Shown here in pieces: positions 8,710 through 19,200 of a stretch of DNA of 58,448 nucleotides. Position 1 is the first letter of the stretch. The number at the start of each line of letters is the position of its first letter. The notes under the pieces are model-generated. The model saw nothing but the letters and a program-made list of their open reading frames with translations, did not search any database and had not been told where the DNA came from. The translations under genes and the position numbers were made by a program. The stretch is from JAYZBC01 sp036339375 (GTDB taxonomy: Bacteria; Pseudomonadota; Alphaproteobacteria; MPNO01; UBA2964): positions 1-58,448 of the forward strand of contig JAYZBC010000050.1 in the NCBI GenBank assembly GCA_036339375.1. Reading direction: 5' to 3'.

Positions 8710-9117
8710 ATGATTGGAATTATATTGATAACACACGGTGGAATTGGAATGGAATTACTTTCTGCGCTTGAACATATCGTGGGTAAACAGGAGAATATTG
8801 CAACGATTGGTATTAAACCAAGTGATAAAGTAGAAAAAAAACGAATTGAAATAATTGAAGCGGTTAATAAAGTTCGTGGTGAAGGAGGCGTGGTTCTTCT
8901 GACAGATATGTTTGGAGGAACACCCTCAAACCTTGCTATTTCAGTGATGAATGAGCCTAACGTGGAAGTACTGGCTGGTGCTAATTTACCTATGCTTATC
9001 CAATTGGCACGCATACGCGAAGACACAACCCTTATTAAAGCAGTAAAAGAGGCTAAGGAAGCAGGACAAAAATATATTAATTTAGCATCCGAATTGTTAG
9101 CTGAACGAAACGGATGA
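8710..9117 (+). CDS. manX: PTS EIIA component of the mannose family (regulatory PTS)
   Basis: Cytoplasmic phosphotransferase protein receiving phosphate from HPr. The 135 residues cover one EIIA-Man domain: active-site His9 in 'ILITHGGIG', followed by 'VVLLTDMFGGTPSNLAI'. No EIIB or EIIC sugar permease is nearby, as in most alphaproteobacteria, where this PTS acts as a regulatory relay and not as a sugar importer. AAGGA lies seven bases before the ATG. The stop overlaps the HPr start (ATGA). Because rapZ upstream is broken, this gene may depend on read-through translation or its own ribosome site. Confidence 0.93.
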   Translation: MIGIILITHGGIGMELLSALEHIVGKQENIATIGIKPSDKVEKKRIEIIEAVNKVRGEGGVVLLTDMFGGTPSNLAISVMNEPNVEVLAGANLPMLIQLARIREDTTLIKAVKEAKEAGQKYINLASELLAERNG

Positions 9118-9437
9118 AAAACAAAAATACAATTGGCCCCTTACGCAATAATGATAATTCTTCGACTAAATCTTTCTTTCGGAGAGTGAAAATTGTAAAT
9201 CAGCGTGGTTTACATGCACGTGCTGCTGCACAACTTTCGCATTTGGCAGATTCATTTGATGCCAAAGTTTCTGTTGGCGCAGATGGCGTATTTGTTTCAG
9301 CACACTCAATTATGGGTTTAATGATGCTGACTGCGGGATTCGGGAGTTTTATAGAAATAAAAACGCGCGGTGTTGAAGCAAAAATAGCTTTAAATTCCCT
9401 TGTAGAATTAATCCAAAATAAATTTGGAGAAGATTAG
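9114..9437 (+). CDS. ptsH: phosphocarrier protein HPr with N-terminal extension
   Basis: Small phosphocarrier of the regulatory PTS. Its active-site histidine is His34 in 'NQRGLHARAAAQLS', and the regulatory serine targeted by HprK is Ser65 in 'VSAHSIMGLM'. Their 31-residue spacing equals that of classical His15/Ser46. The 107-residue protein is about 20 residues longer than a standard HPr because of a polar N-terminal extension. An internal start would have to skip several codons without a better ribosome site, so the extension is probably real. The gene overlaps manX by 4 bases. A short hairpin (GACCCT 9452-9457 with AGGGTC 9464-9469) follows the stop but lacks a U tract. Confidence 0.93.
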   Translation: MKNKNTIGPLRNNDNSSTKSFFRRVKIVNQRGLHARAAAQLSHLADSFDAKVSVGADGVFVSAHSIMGLMMLTAGFGSFIEIKTRGVEAKIALNSLVELIQNKFGED

Positions 9438-9546
9438 GTACAGAAAAATTGGACCCTTTTAATAGGGTCTTAAAGAATGATATAAAATTTAAAATCTTAA
9501 AAATCGATTGTAAAATGGGTTGCCCATACACAGCTAGGAGAATTTT

Positions 9547-10842
9547 ATGAGTACAGTTGAGGATTATAAAATTGCGGACATAACTCTTGCTGAGTGGGGC
9601 AATAAAGAAATTAGTATTGCTGAAACAGAAATGCCCGGATTGATGTCACTTAGGGAAGAGTTTGGTTCATCCCAACCTCTAAAAGGCGCTCGAATTGTGG
9701 GCTGTCTCCATATGACAATTCAAACAGCTGTTTTAATTAAAACACTGGATGCGCTGGGTGCAGAAGTACGTTGGAGTTCCTGCAATATTTTTTCAACACA
9801 AGACCAAGCCGCAGCTGCAATTGCTGCATCTGGTATTCCGGTATTTGCTTGGAAGGAAGAGACGGAAGAAGAATTTTGGTGGTGTATAGAGCAGACACTG
9901 AGCGGTCCTAATGGCTGGAAACCAAATATGATCCTTGATGATGGGGGCGATGTTACAGCAGTAATTCATGAAAAACATCCAGAATTATTGGCGGCAATAC
10001 GTGGTTTGTCAGAGGAGACCACAACAGGCGTGCACCGTTTATATGAGATGGAAAAAGATGGAACCTTAGGAGTGCCTGCAATCAATGTTAATGATTCTGT
10101 TACTAAGTCTAAATTTGACAATCTTTACGGTTGTCGAGAAAGCTTGGTGGATGGAATTAGACGCGCTACCGATGTTATGCTTGCTGGAAAAACAGCAGTA
10201 GTTTGCGGTTATGGAGGAGTTGGAAAGGGTTCAGCAGAATCTCTTAAGGTTAGCGGTGCAAGAGTTTTAGTAACAGAAATAGATCCTATTTGTGCATTGC
10301 AAGCAGCGATGGAAGGATATGAAGTTACCACAATGGAAGAAGCGGCATCTCGAGGGGATATTTTTGTCACTACCACCGGCAACATAGATGTAATTACACT
10401 GGAGCACATGAGACAAATGAAAGACAGGGCGATCGTTTGTAACATTGGACATTTTGACAGCGAAATACAGGTAGAAGCTCTTCGTAACTACAAATGGCAC
10501 AATGTGAAACCACAGGTTGATGAGGTTGAACTTTCTGATGGAAAAAGGATTATTGTTTTAGCCGAAGGGCGATTGGTGAATCTGGGTTGTGCAACCGGTC
10601 ATCCTAGCTTTGTAATGAGTGCCTCTTTTACGAATCAAATTCTAGCACAAATTGAACTTTGGAATAATTATAAAAATTATGAAAAAAAAGTGTATGTTTT
10701 GCCTAAGCATCTTGACGAAAAGGTTGCCCTTCTCCATTTAGAAAAGTTGGGTGTAAAACTTAGCAAATTGACAAAAGAACAGGCTGAGTATCTTGGACTT
10801 TCGGCGAAAGGGCCTTTTAAGCCAAATCACTATCGCTACTAA
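9547..10842 (+). CDS. ahcY: adenosylhomocysteinase
   Basis: Hydrolyses S-adenosylhomocysteine to adenosine and homocysteine, removing the inhibitor produced by methyltransferases. Contains the NAD-binding glycine-rich loop 'GYGGVGKGSAES' (about residue 220), the substrate motif 'NVNDSVTKSKFDNLYG', and the C-terminal 'KGPFKPNHYRY' whose Lys and Tyr reach into the neighbouring subunit's NAD site. At 431 residues it is the compact form without the roughly 40-residue insertion seen in many other proteobacterial enzymes. TAGGAG precedes the ATG by six bases. It follows ptsH by 109 bases, in the usual alphaproteobacterial order. A small ATGGG/CCCAT hairpin (9515-9527) sits just before the ribosome site; no SAH-riboswitch sequence was recognised. 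Confidence 0.97.
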   Translation: MSTVEDYKIADITLAEWGNKEISIAETEMPGLMSLREEFGSSQPLKGARIVGCLHMTIQTAVLIKTLDALGAEVRWSSCNIFSTQDQAAAAIAASGIPVFAWKEETEEEFWWCIEQTLSGPNGWKPNMILDDGGDVTAVIHEKHPELLAAIRGLSEETTTGVHRLYEMEKDGTLGVPAINVNDSVTKSKFDNLYGCRESLVDGIRRATDVMLAGKTAVVCGYGGVGKGSAESLKVSGARVLVTEIDPICALQAAMEGYEVTTMEEAASRGDIFVTTTGNIDVITLEHMRQMKDRAIVCNIGHFDSEIQVEALRNYKWHNVKPQVDEVELSDGKRIIVLAEGRLVNLGCATGHPSFVMSASFTNQILAQIELWNNYKNYEKKVYVLPKHLDEKVALLHLEKLGVKLSKLTKEQAEYLGLSAKGPFKPNHYRY

Positions 10843-11061
10843 AACACTTTTCATTTTGTTGAAAGCTAATTGTTCTCCAAAAACAACGGAAAATATGGCC
10901 TGAGCGCTTTTAGCCGGGTACTCAAATTCCCTCTGTCTGATTGGATTTCTTGGATAGATTTTTTTTGGCCTTGGAACATGTTAAGTTGCAGTTATTTTAT
11001 ATTGCGTCCTTTAATGTTTTATAATTAATTTTGAAATCGCCGATACGAGCTTCTTATTTTC

Positions 11062-11559
11062 ATGAAAAATAATATTGTTAATTCTGTTACTATACCGCTT
11101 CCTGACATAAACGCGGTAAAGACCCTTGCGGAAAAATTGGCTCCTTCGCTTTGTAAGGGTGATGTAATCGGGTTGTCCGGAGATATTGGGATTGGAAAAA
11201 CAGTTTTTGCTCGTTTTATTATTAAAACTCTCGCGTCCATGGATAAAATTTCTTTAGATCACGTACCTAGTCCAACATTTACTTTGGTCCAAAATTATAA
11301 ATTTTTGAACCTCGATATTTTTCACATTGATCTTTATAGAATAAAACAACCCCAAGAAGCGCATGAACTTGGGATAGATGACATTTTTGCTGAAGGTGTT
11401 GCTTTAATTGAATGGCCTGAGCGCTTGGGAATACTTTTACCCAAAGAATGGCTTCAGTTTAAATTCGGACAAGGTGCTAACCAAGAGGAGAGAACAGTAG
11501 ATATAATAAGTTACGGAAAATCGCATAAACGTAAAATGGAAGCCTTAATTTATGTCTGA
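11062..11559 (+). CDS. tsaE: tRNA threonylcarbamoyladenosine biosynthesis ATPase TsaE
   Basis: ATPase that cycles the TsaB-TsaD complex during N6-threonylcarbamoyl (t6A37) modification of ANN-decoding tRNAs. The 165 residues include the P-loop 'GDIGIGKTVFARF' (about residues 36-48), the switch-like 'SPTFTLVQNY' and the Walker B-like 'IFHIDLYRI', ending with 'ALIEWPERLG'. All are standard for the family. The gene overlaps amgK by 8 bases and starts a tightly packed run to addA. The 219 bases between ahcY and this gene contain nothing I can identify; many alphaproteobacteria carry a large sensor kinase gene at this place. Confidence 0.95.
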   Translation: MKNNIVNSVTIPLPDINAVKTLAEKLAPSLCKGDVIGLSGDIGIGKTVFARFIIKTLASMDKISLDHVPSPTFTLVQNYKFLNLDIFHIDLYRIKQPQEAHELGIDDIFAEGVALIEWPERLGILLPKEWLQFKFGQGANQEERTVDIISYGKSHKRKMEALIYV

Positions 11560-12559
11560 TCGGGGAAAAATGATCGATAAATTTTTAGTACAACACGGTT
11601 GGGCGGGTGCGACCAAGGTGTATTTTGAATCCGATGCGTCTTTTCGTCGTTATATACGCCTTTCGAAAGAGAATAACACAACAGTCCTGATGGATGCCGA
11701 ACTCGCCCGAGACACTGTAAAACCCTTCCTAAAAATGGCAAAACACCTTTCGACATTAGGGTATAGTGTGCCCTTAGTTATAGCTGAAGACTGTGAATTG
11801 GGCTTAATTCTTATGGAGGACTTAGGGAGTTCCACCTTTGGGAGCCTTTTACAAAAAGGGAAAGATGAATTGGCCCTTTATTTATTAGCGACTGATCTTT
11901 TGATAGACCTCCATAAAAAACCCTTAAAACAAACTATCCCAAAAGATTTACCATTGTATGAACAAGCTCTTTTATTGGGTGAAGTAAACTTGCTATTAGA
12001 GTGGTTTGTACCAGCAGTTTTAGGGAATGTACTACCTTTAGCTACAGCACATGAGTACGCTTATCTTTGGCGTATAATTATTGACCGTTGTACGGAAATG
12101 CCGTTGAACCTAGTTTTACGTGATTACCACATAGATAACCTTATACACATGGAAAAACGTGAAGGCGTTAAAGCATGTGGTTTAGTGGATTTTCAAGACG
12201 CAGTTAAAGGGCCTGTTACATATGACTTAGTTTCCTTGGTTGAAGATGCTCGACGCGACGTTTCCGTGGAAGTAGCGAGGGCAGTTAAACAACGTTATCT
12301 GGCTGCCTTTCCGAAACTAGATCCTGAAAAATTTGAACTCTCAATGGCGGTACTTGGTGCACAACGCCACGTCAAAGTCATCGGTATTTTCACTCGATTA
12401 TGGGTGAGAGACAAAAAACCCGCTTACTTGGCACATATTGCACGGGTGTGGCAGATGCTTGAAGTTTCTTGCCAACATGCAGCATTGAAACCTATAAAAA
12501 ATTGGTTGGATATACATTTGCCGTATTCGTTGCGTCATAACTCCGTAGATTTGCAATGA
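11552..12559 (+). CDS. amgK: N-acetylmuramate/N-acetylglucosamine kinase AmgK (aminoglycoside-phosphotransferase fold)
   Basis: Anomeric kinase of the cell-wall recycling pathway that phosphorylates MurNAc (and GlcNAc) at C1; the product is activated by MurU. The 335-residue protein has the phosphotransferase catalytic loop 'LVLRDYHIDNLI' and the metal-binding Asp in 'CGLVDFQDAVKGPVTYDL'. These place it in the APH fold, and its adjacency to murU gives the specific assignment. It overlaps both neighbours: 8 bases with tsaE and an ATGA with murU. In older annotations this gene is called a phosphotransferase linked to tsaE. Confidence 0.9.
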   Translation: MSDRGKMIDKFLVQHGWAGATKVYFESDASFRRYIRLSKENNTTVLMDAELARDTVKPFLKMAKHLSTLGYSVPLVIAEDCELGLILMEDLGSSTFGSLLQKGKDELALYLLATDLLIDLHKKPLKQTIPKDLPLYEQALLLGEVNLLLEWFVPAVLGNVLPLATAHEYAYLWRIIIDRCTEMPLNLVLRDYHIDNLIHMEKREGVKACGLVDFQDAVKGPVTYDLVSLVEDARRDVSVEVARAVKQRYLAAFPKLDPEKFELSMAVLGAQRHVKVIGIFTRLWVRDKKPAYLAHIARVWQMLEVSCQHAALKPIKNWLDIHLPYSLRHNSVDLQ

Positions 12560-13275
12560 ATTCACAGCCCCCCCATCAGGCAATGGTTTTGGCGGCTGGG
12601 CTTGGCTTGAGGATGCGACCTTTAACAAACAACCTGCCAAAACCTTTAGTTTTGCTGAATGGGAAGTCCCTTTTAGATAGGGTTTTAGACCATTTGATCG
12701 AGATTGGCGTTAAAAATGTGACCATAAACCTGCATTACCTGGGCGAAATGATTGAAAACCATCTAAAAACGAGGGTTAACCCCGAAATAAATTTTTCAAA
12801 TGAGGCAGAGTGCCTTCTGGAAACTGGGGGTGGAGTGGCTAAAGCTTTGAAGTTTTTTGAAGCCAATCCCTTTTATGTAATAAATTCCGATATTGCTTGG
12901 AAAAATGGTAAAATCCCCGCACTGAAACGCCTTGTAGAATTTTGGGATGACGGGTTAATGGATGCATTGTTATTACTGCACCCGGTTTCTGGTACAAACG
13001 GCTATAATGGAAATGGTGACTACAATAGGATGAAGAATGGAAGACTTCGCCGGAGGATCAATGAAACAAGTGTGCCCTTTGTTTTTACGGGAATTCAAAT
13101 TTTACATCCCCGTTTGTTTGCGAGAGCCCCAGCCGGACCGTTTTCGTTGACCAGTTTGTATAATGAAGCTGAAGGTAATAACCGGTTGTTTGGTATAATA
13201 CATGATGGTGAATGGTACCATTTGGGCAGTATAGTTGCGCTGAGGGAAGTGGAAAAAATCAGTAAGGGTTTGTAG
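12556..13275 (+). CDS. murU: N-acetylmuramate-1-phosphate uridylyltransferase MurU (nucleotidyltransferase)
   Basis: Nucleotidyltransferase making UDP-MurNAc from MurNAc-1-phosphate in the recycling route that bypasses de novo MurA/MurB. The 239 residues show the N-terminal nucleotide-binding signature 'AAGLGLRMRPLTNNLPKPL', a metal-binding Asp in 'FYVINSDIAW', and 'LLETGGGVAKAL', typical of RmlA-like sugar nucleotidyltransferases. Its start overlaps the amgK stop (ATGA), consistent with a coupled AmgK-MurU pair. addB follows after nine bases. Confidence 0.9.
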   Translation: MNSQPPHQAMVLAAGLGLRMRPLTNNLPKPLVLLNGKSLLDRVLDHLIEIGVKNVTINLHYLGEMIENHLKTRVNPEINFSNEAECLLETGGGVAKALKFFEANPFYVINSDIAWKNGKIPALKRLVEFWDDGLMDALLLLHPVSGTNGYNGNGDYNRMKNGRLRRRINETSVPFVFTGIQILHPRLFARAPAGPFSLTSLYNEAEGNNRLFGIIHDGEWYHLGSIVALREVEKISKGL

Positions 13276-13284
13276 AGGCGATCT

Positions 13285-16281
13285 ATGGCAGTTGATCCGA
13301 CTGTGTACACTATTCCTCCCAGTGTTTCATTTCTTGATTCTTTGGCCTCTGGAATTCTCTCGCAATGCAATAGCGATCAATTTTATCTTAACAATGTTCA
13401 GATTTTTTTACCTAATCGAAGGGCTTGCCGTTCTTTGGCAGATGCTTTTCTTAGACAAAATAAGGGCAATGCGCTTTTAACACCCCGGATGACACCCATC
13501 GGTGAATTTGATGAGGAGTTGTTGTTCTCTGAAGAAGGACTATTTTTGGCGGATAGTCAAATTTTTCCTCCCGCGGTTAATGATCTTGAAAGACGACTTG
13601 TGTTGACGCGTCTAATACTTGAAACCGAATGCAAGCGTTTGGGTGAAATGCCAAGTCCTGCAATTGGGGCGGGATTGGCGCAAGCTTTAATTACACTTCT
13701 TGATCACGTGCAAACAGAGCAATTAAGTTTTGATAATCTTTCAGGCCTTGTTGGAGGAGACTACGCTGCTCATTGGCAAATTACCCTGGATTTTTTGAAA
13801 GTGGTTACTGACAATTGGCCAAATGTTTTAAAAGTGCTCGGGTGCGTCGATCCGGCAAACAGGAGAAATTTGGTTTTGGAATCCCAGGTGAATTACTGGA
13901 AAAAAACCCCTCCTTCCGGGCCCGTTTTTGTAGCTGGTTCCACTGGCAGTATACCCGCAACCGCTGCACTTTTAAAATTTGTTTCAACTTTGCCAGGGGG
14001 GTCGGTAATTTTACCAGGGTTTGATACCACGCTTACTGAGGAACAAATTAAAATTTTGTCGCCAACGCATCCACAAAATGGAATGTGCCGCCTCCTCTCT
14101 TTTTTGGGCGTTGGACCATCAGATGTCCGCCTTTGGGTTGGATCCTCTAGGTCAATGTGCTCAGACGCCCGTGTAAAGTTAATCCGTGCAGCTAGCAGGC
14201 CAGTAGGGGCTAAATTTTCGTTTGTAAAGGAAAATTTGAAAAAGGCTTTGTCAAACGTTCAAATATTAGCGTGTGCAGGCCCGCAAGAGGAAGCCGGTGT
14301 GATTGCCTTAGCCCTAAGGCAATCCCTTGAAAAACCGAACAGAACGGCCGCATTAATAACTCCTGATAGGATGTTAGCAAGGCGGGTTGTTTCTGAACTA
14401 AGACGCTGGAATATTCAAATTGACGATTCCGCGGGGTGTCCACTAAGTTCCACGCCAGTAGGCGTATTTTTAAATTTGTCAGGAAATTGTGTTTTACAAA
14501 AGGCAGCTCCAGTTCCCCTTTTGTCACTATTAAAACATCCTTTGGCTGCGGGAGGATTAAAAAAAAGCAAATTTAGGTCTTTTGTAAGGTCGTTTGAAAA
14601 GATGGTTTTAAGGGGACCCCGGACTGAACCCGGATTTTTAGGTTTGTCAAAATACCTAAAATATTTATCAAAAAAAAATAAAAAATCAGCGGAAGAAATA
14701 GGCCCACTAATAGATTGGTTTGTAAATATCCAAAAATCAGCGGTGGAATTTGAAAGTCTTTTAACGTCGAGCGCCTTTTGTGGTTTGTCTGAGCTGGTTG
14801 AAGCCCACGTTGCATTCGTTGAGGTCCTTGCATCGACAGAAAGAACTAGTGGCTGTGACCGACTTTGGTCCGGTGAAGAAGGCGCGGTGGCTGCAACGTT
14901 TCTGGGAGACCTTCAAAAGTCATCAAGTAATTTTCCTTTAATTAGGGGAAATGATTACCCCAATCTTTTGCAAGCGTTGATGTCAGAAAAAACTGTTCGC
15001 CAGCAATTCGGAATGCATCCCAGACTGCATATTTGGGGTTTACTAGAGGCTCGTTTGCAACATGCTGATTTCATGTGTCTTGGGGGATTAAATGAAGGCG
15101 TTTGGCCGAGTCATCCAAAACCAGATCCGTGGATGAGTCGTTCTATGAGGATTGCTTTTGGATTAGCCCCGGTAGAACGTCGCGTTGGGTTGTCCGCACA
15201 CGATTTTTCTCAAGCCTTTTGTGCAGAACGCGTTTTAGTAACTAGAGCAGAAAGGGTTGAGGGAACGCCTACAATACCTTCACGTTGGATAAGCCAACTA
15301 AATAGTGTAATTACAATTTGGGGTGGAAAAAAAAGGAATTTTCTTGACGAGTTTGGCGACTCACCTGATTGGCTAGGTTGGCAATCAATTTTGGATAGTC
15401 CAAAAGAAGTGAGGCCCAATGATCCACCTAAACCTAAACCGCCAATAGAGTCTCGGCCGAGAAAATTATCAGTTACTCAGGTAGAAACTTGGATGAGAGA
15501 TCCTTACGCTATTTATTCTCGTCATATTTTACGTTTGTTGCCCCTTGATCCGATAGATGCAGATCCTGGAGCGGCCGAACGCGGTAATATAGTTCATCAG
15601 GCATTGGATAAGTTTGTAAGTCAAAATCCTAAAAAATTACCAGCTGATATTATTGCTAATTTACTAGAGGTCGGCGAACAAGCTTTTGCGAATGACATCG
15701 GTCTTCCTCATGTCTGGGCGTTTTGGTGGCCAAGATATCTTAAAGTTGTTTCCTGGTTTGCTGAAACTGAACGGTTATATCGAAAGGCGGTAAAAATCGC
15801 GCGTACCGAGTTAGATGGGAGTTTGGTATTAGATGCTCCTTTTGGCCCATTCACGTTGACAGCTAAAGCAGACCGTGTAAACGAAATGAAAGACGGTACA
15901 ATTTCTATTATCGACTATAAAACTGGTAGTATACCATCTAAAAAGGATATTCTCCTTGGATTTTCACCCCAGTTACCGTTAGAAGCGGGAATTGCCTCTG
16001 CCGGCGGTTTTCAGGAAGTACCTGCCAACCTCGTTTCTCAGTTGGAAATTTGGCGCCTCACAGGCGGCGATCCACCAGGTAAACGCCATAATGTGGGATC
16101 TGAAGTCAGTGAATTGGCAAGCTCTGCCTTAAAAGGCTTTTCCGCGTTGGTAGCGCTTTATGATAATCCAGAAACACCCTACCTCTCTAAACCTAACCCA
16201 ACATATGCACCGTTTTGGTCTGACTATGATCATTTGGCTCGAGTGCAAGAGTGGTCAAACAAAATTAGACCTGAAGAATGA
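13285..16281 (+). CDS. addB: double-strand break repair protein AddB
   Basis: Subunit of the AddAB helicase-nuclease, which resects DNA ends and loads RecA, the alphaproteobacterial counterpart of RecBCD. The 998-residue protein has a helicase-like but degenerate N-terminal part ('FLPNRRACRSLADAF') and a C-terminal PD-(D/E)XK nuclease: 'LSVTQVETWMRDPYAIYSR' at its start, 'RGNIVHQALDKF' and the catalytic 'ADRVNEMKDG..IIDYKTG'. No iron-sulfur cysteine cluster of the firmicute type is evident. The stop overlaps the addA start by four bases. GAGG lies about five bases before the ATG. Confidence 0.95.
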   Translation: MAVDPTVYTIPPSVSFLDSLASGILSQCNSDQFYLNNVQIFLPNRRACRSLADAFLRQNKGNALLTPRMTPIGEFDEELLFSEEGLFLADSQIFPPAVNDLERRLVLTRLILETECKRLGEMPSPAIGAGLAQALITLLDHVQTEQLSFDNLSGLVGGDYAAHWQITLDFLKVVTDNWPNVLKVLGCVDPANRRNLVLESQVNYWKKTPPSGPVFVAGSTGSIPATAALLKFVSTLPGGSVILPGFDTTLTEEQIKILSPTHPQNGMCRLLSFLGVGPSDVRLWVGSSRSMCSDARVKLIRAASRPVGAKFSFVKENLKKALSNVQILACAGPQEEAGVIALALRQSLEKPNRTAALITPDRMLARRVVSELRRWNIQIDDSAGCPLSSTPVGVFLNLSGNCVLQKAAPVPLLSLLKHPLAAGGLKKSKFRSFVRSFEKMVLRGPRTEPGFLGLSKYLKYLSKKNKKSAEEIGPLIDWFVNIQKSAVEFESLLTSSAFCGLSELVEAHVAFVEVLASTERTSGCDRLWSGEEGAVAATFLGDLQKSSSNFPLIRGNDYPNLLQALMSEKTVRQQFGMHPRLHIWGLLEARLQHADFMCLGGLNEGVWPSHPKPDPWMSRSMRIAFGLAPVERRVGLSAHDFSQAFCAERVLVTRAERVEGTPTIPSRWISQLNSVITIWGGKKRNFLDEFGDSPDWLGWQSILDSPKEVRPNDPPKPKPPIESRPRKLSVTQVETWMRDPYAIYSRHILRLLPLDPIDADPGAAERGNIVHQALDKFVSQNPKKLPADIIANLLEVGEQAFANDIGLPHVWAFWWPRYLKVVSWFAETERLYRKAVKIARTELDGSLVLDAPFGPFTLTAKADRVNEMKDGTISIIDYKTGSIPSKKDILLGFSPQLPLEAGIASAGGFQEVPANLVSQLEIWRLTGGDPPGKRHNVGSEVSELASSALKGFSALVALYDNPETPYLSKPNPTYAPFWSDYDHLARVQEWSNKIRPEE

Positions 16282-19200
16282 TAGGGAAAGTGAAAACAGA
16301 TCCAGCAATAATACAACGTAACGCTATAAACTCTTCCAGTTCCGTATGGGTCTCTGCTTCTGCCGGAACTGGGAAAACAAAGGTCCTGACGGATCGGGTC
16401 TTAGCGCTACTGTTGGATGGAACAGCTGCACATCGTATCCTTTGTTTAACTTTTACCCGTGCGGCAGCAGCGGAAATGGCAAATCGCATAAACCAAGCGT
16501 TGGCAATTTGGGCTGAATGTACAAATCAAGTGTTGTCTGAAAAAATTTTTTCGCTTACCGGGGAAAAACCTGAAAAAAAAACTTTGAGTAGAGCCCGTCG
16601 CCTATTCTCAGAAGTCTTGGATATCCCTGGTGGGATGAAAATTCAAACTTTACATGCATTTTGTGAATCTTTACTCAGCAGATTTCCACTCGAAGCCGGA
16701 CTTTCTCCCCATTTTTCTGTCATGGATGAAATGGAGGCTTCAGATGTCCTTAAAGAAGCCAGAACAAAATTAGTGACGCGCGCACGTTTTGAAAAGGATG
16801 GTTTGCTTACTTCTGCACTTGCTGAAGTAACTGGTTATTTAAATGAAATTGAGTTTAACGAGATCCTAGTAGAGGTATGCACTACCCGCAGCCAGCTCCG
16901 CTATTTATTTAAAGATTTTAAAGGAATGGAGCATCTAGTTTCTGCTGTGTATGCATTGCTCGGTGTTGAACAAAATGAGGAAACCTCTTCAATTTGGTTA
17001 GCTGGGGCTGCGACGGAAGCATTTGACGCTGATGGATTAAAAGAGGCCGCCAGACTAATGTTGGATGGTTCAAAAACCGATCAGAAAAATGGCAAATATA
17101 TCTCTGACTGGATCCGTTGTAGCCAAAAAAATCGTGTTCAAACCATTGATGATTACTTGCAAGTTTTCTTTACAAAATCTGGAGAAAAACGGGCCCGTTT
17201 GGTACACAAAAATGTTATTGAAAAAAAACCCAAAATCTCAGAAATACTCAGTTGCGAAGCAAATCGTCTCCAAACGATACTGGAAAAAATTCGAACACTC
17301 GTAACTGCTAAATCCACCAGCTCACTCCTAATTTTGGCGCAAACTCTTTTGGAAATTTACGAAATGTGCAAAAGGGAACGTGGGCGGTTGGACTATGACG
17401 ATTTAATTTTAGGTGCGCGAGACCTTTTAGAAAAAGAGGGAAGAGCATCTTGGGTTATGTATAAACTAGATGGTGGTATTGACCATATTCTAATAGATGA
17501 AGCTCAAGACACCAGCCCAGATCAGTGGGGCGTTATAACAGCGCTTGCGGAGGAATTTTTTTCTGGGGAGGGTGCCGTTGTAGAAAATCGGACACTATTT
17601 GCTGTGGGTGATCCAAAACAGTCAATTTATAGTTTTCAGCGGGCTGATCCAGAGGCTTTTGAAGTTATGCGTGCACATTTTAAAGGCCGTGCTCGTAAAG
17701 CAAAAAAAACTTGGTTGGACGTTAATCTTGATATTTCTTTTCGTTCAACTCCTGCCGTGTTGGAAGCAGTTGATAAAGTTTTTGAAAATCAGATTGCACG
17801 TGATGGTGTAGTCGACTCTGACATGGTTTTACAACACAAAGCATTCAGATCAGGACAATCTGGTTTAGTTGAGCTTTGGCCACCAGTAGAACCTCTTAAA
17901 GAGGAAAAGTTAAATCCATGGGAACCACCAGTCTCTATTCACTGGAAAAGAAAACCAGAAGATCGTTTAGCAAAAGTAATAGCTGACCTAATTCGTGAGT
18001 GGCTTGAAAAAAAAGAAATTCTTAAAAGTAAAAATCGTCCCATATTCCCCGGGGATATTTTGGTTCTGGTACGCCGTCGAGGTGTTTTTGTTGAAGGATT
18101 AATAAAGGCATTAAAACAAAACAATATTCCGGTTTCTGGGGTCGATCGTATGGTCTTGAAAGAACAGTTATCGGTTCGGGATTTGATTGCTTTAGGAGAG
18201 TTTTCCCTACTCCCTCAGGACGAACTGGTACTGGCTACCATCTTAAAGGGGCCATTTTTTGGTTTTTCTGAGGAAGATCTTTTTGATCTTGCTTACAAAC
18301 GTAATGGTGAAAATTTATGGAGCACCCTACGTCGAAAAAAGTCTGAAAATCCAAAGTTTGCAATTGCCGTGGATGAATTGAACTCTTTACTTTCTCGTGC
18401 TGATTTTAATACACCTTTTGAACTGTATGCAGAGATTTTGGGCCGTAATGGGGGGAGAAAAAAAATACTAGGGCGTCTGGGGCCAGAGGCAAATGATCCA
18501 ATAGATGAATTTCTGTCTCTTGCATTGGAATATGAGAAAGCCAATGTGCCGTCACTGCAAGGGTTTCTCCATTGGGTCAATCAGGGTAATATAGAGATAA
18601 AAAGGGACCTAGAACAAACCACACACAACCATGTTAGGGTTATGACTGTGCATGGATCAAAAGGATTAGAGGCTCCCATAGTATTTCTGCCGGATAGTTT
18701 GCAAGACCCCCCTCACACATTACGTTTATTATGGAGTCCGGAGGGCATTCCGCTTTGGCCCCCAAGGCGGCGGTTCGCAGAAAAAATTTGCGAACAAGCT
18801 ATTACCAACGCATCTACTAAACAACAGAAAGAATATAAGCGTTTACTCTATGTTGCCATGACAAGAGCGGAAGATCGTTTATATGTTTGCGGTTGGAAAA
18901 CGAGGCGAAATGCAAAAACTGTAAACTGGTACGAACTTTTGGAGGCCGCGATGTCCAAAATTGGTAAGGCTACAGAGTTTGATTTTTCTGCTATCTCATC
19001 TGAAGGATGGTCAGGCATGGGTTGGCGTTTAAAAAATGCTCAGGAGCTAAAGCCAGAGGCAACTATTAGTAAATCTTCTTTTAAAGGGTTCCCGCAAAAG
19101 TTACCCGATTGGGCTAAAAGATCTCCTGAACCCGAAAAAAATTTAATGCGCACCATGGCCCCATCTCAACTGGAGCAAAGCAAACTACCAATACAAATGT

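Noticed and set aside
9438..9546. SAH riboswitch upstream of ahcY
   Set aside because: The gap contains only two short hairpins and none of the conserved SAH-aptamer sequence; length and base content do not fit.
10843..11061. Remnant of a sensor kinase gene expected between ahcY and tsaE
   Set aside because: No residual histidine-kinase motif is visible in any frame; it appears to be plain intergenic DNA.
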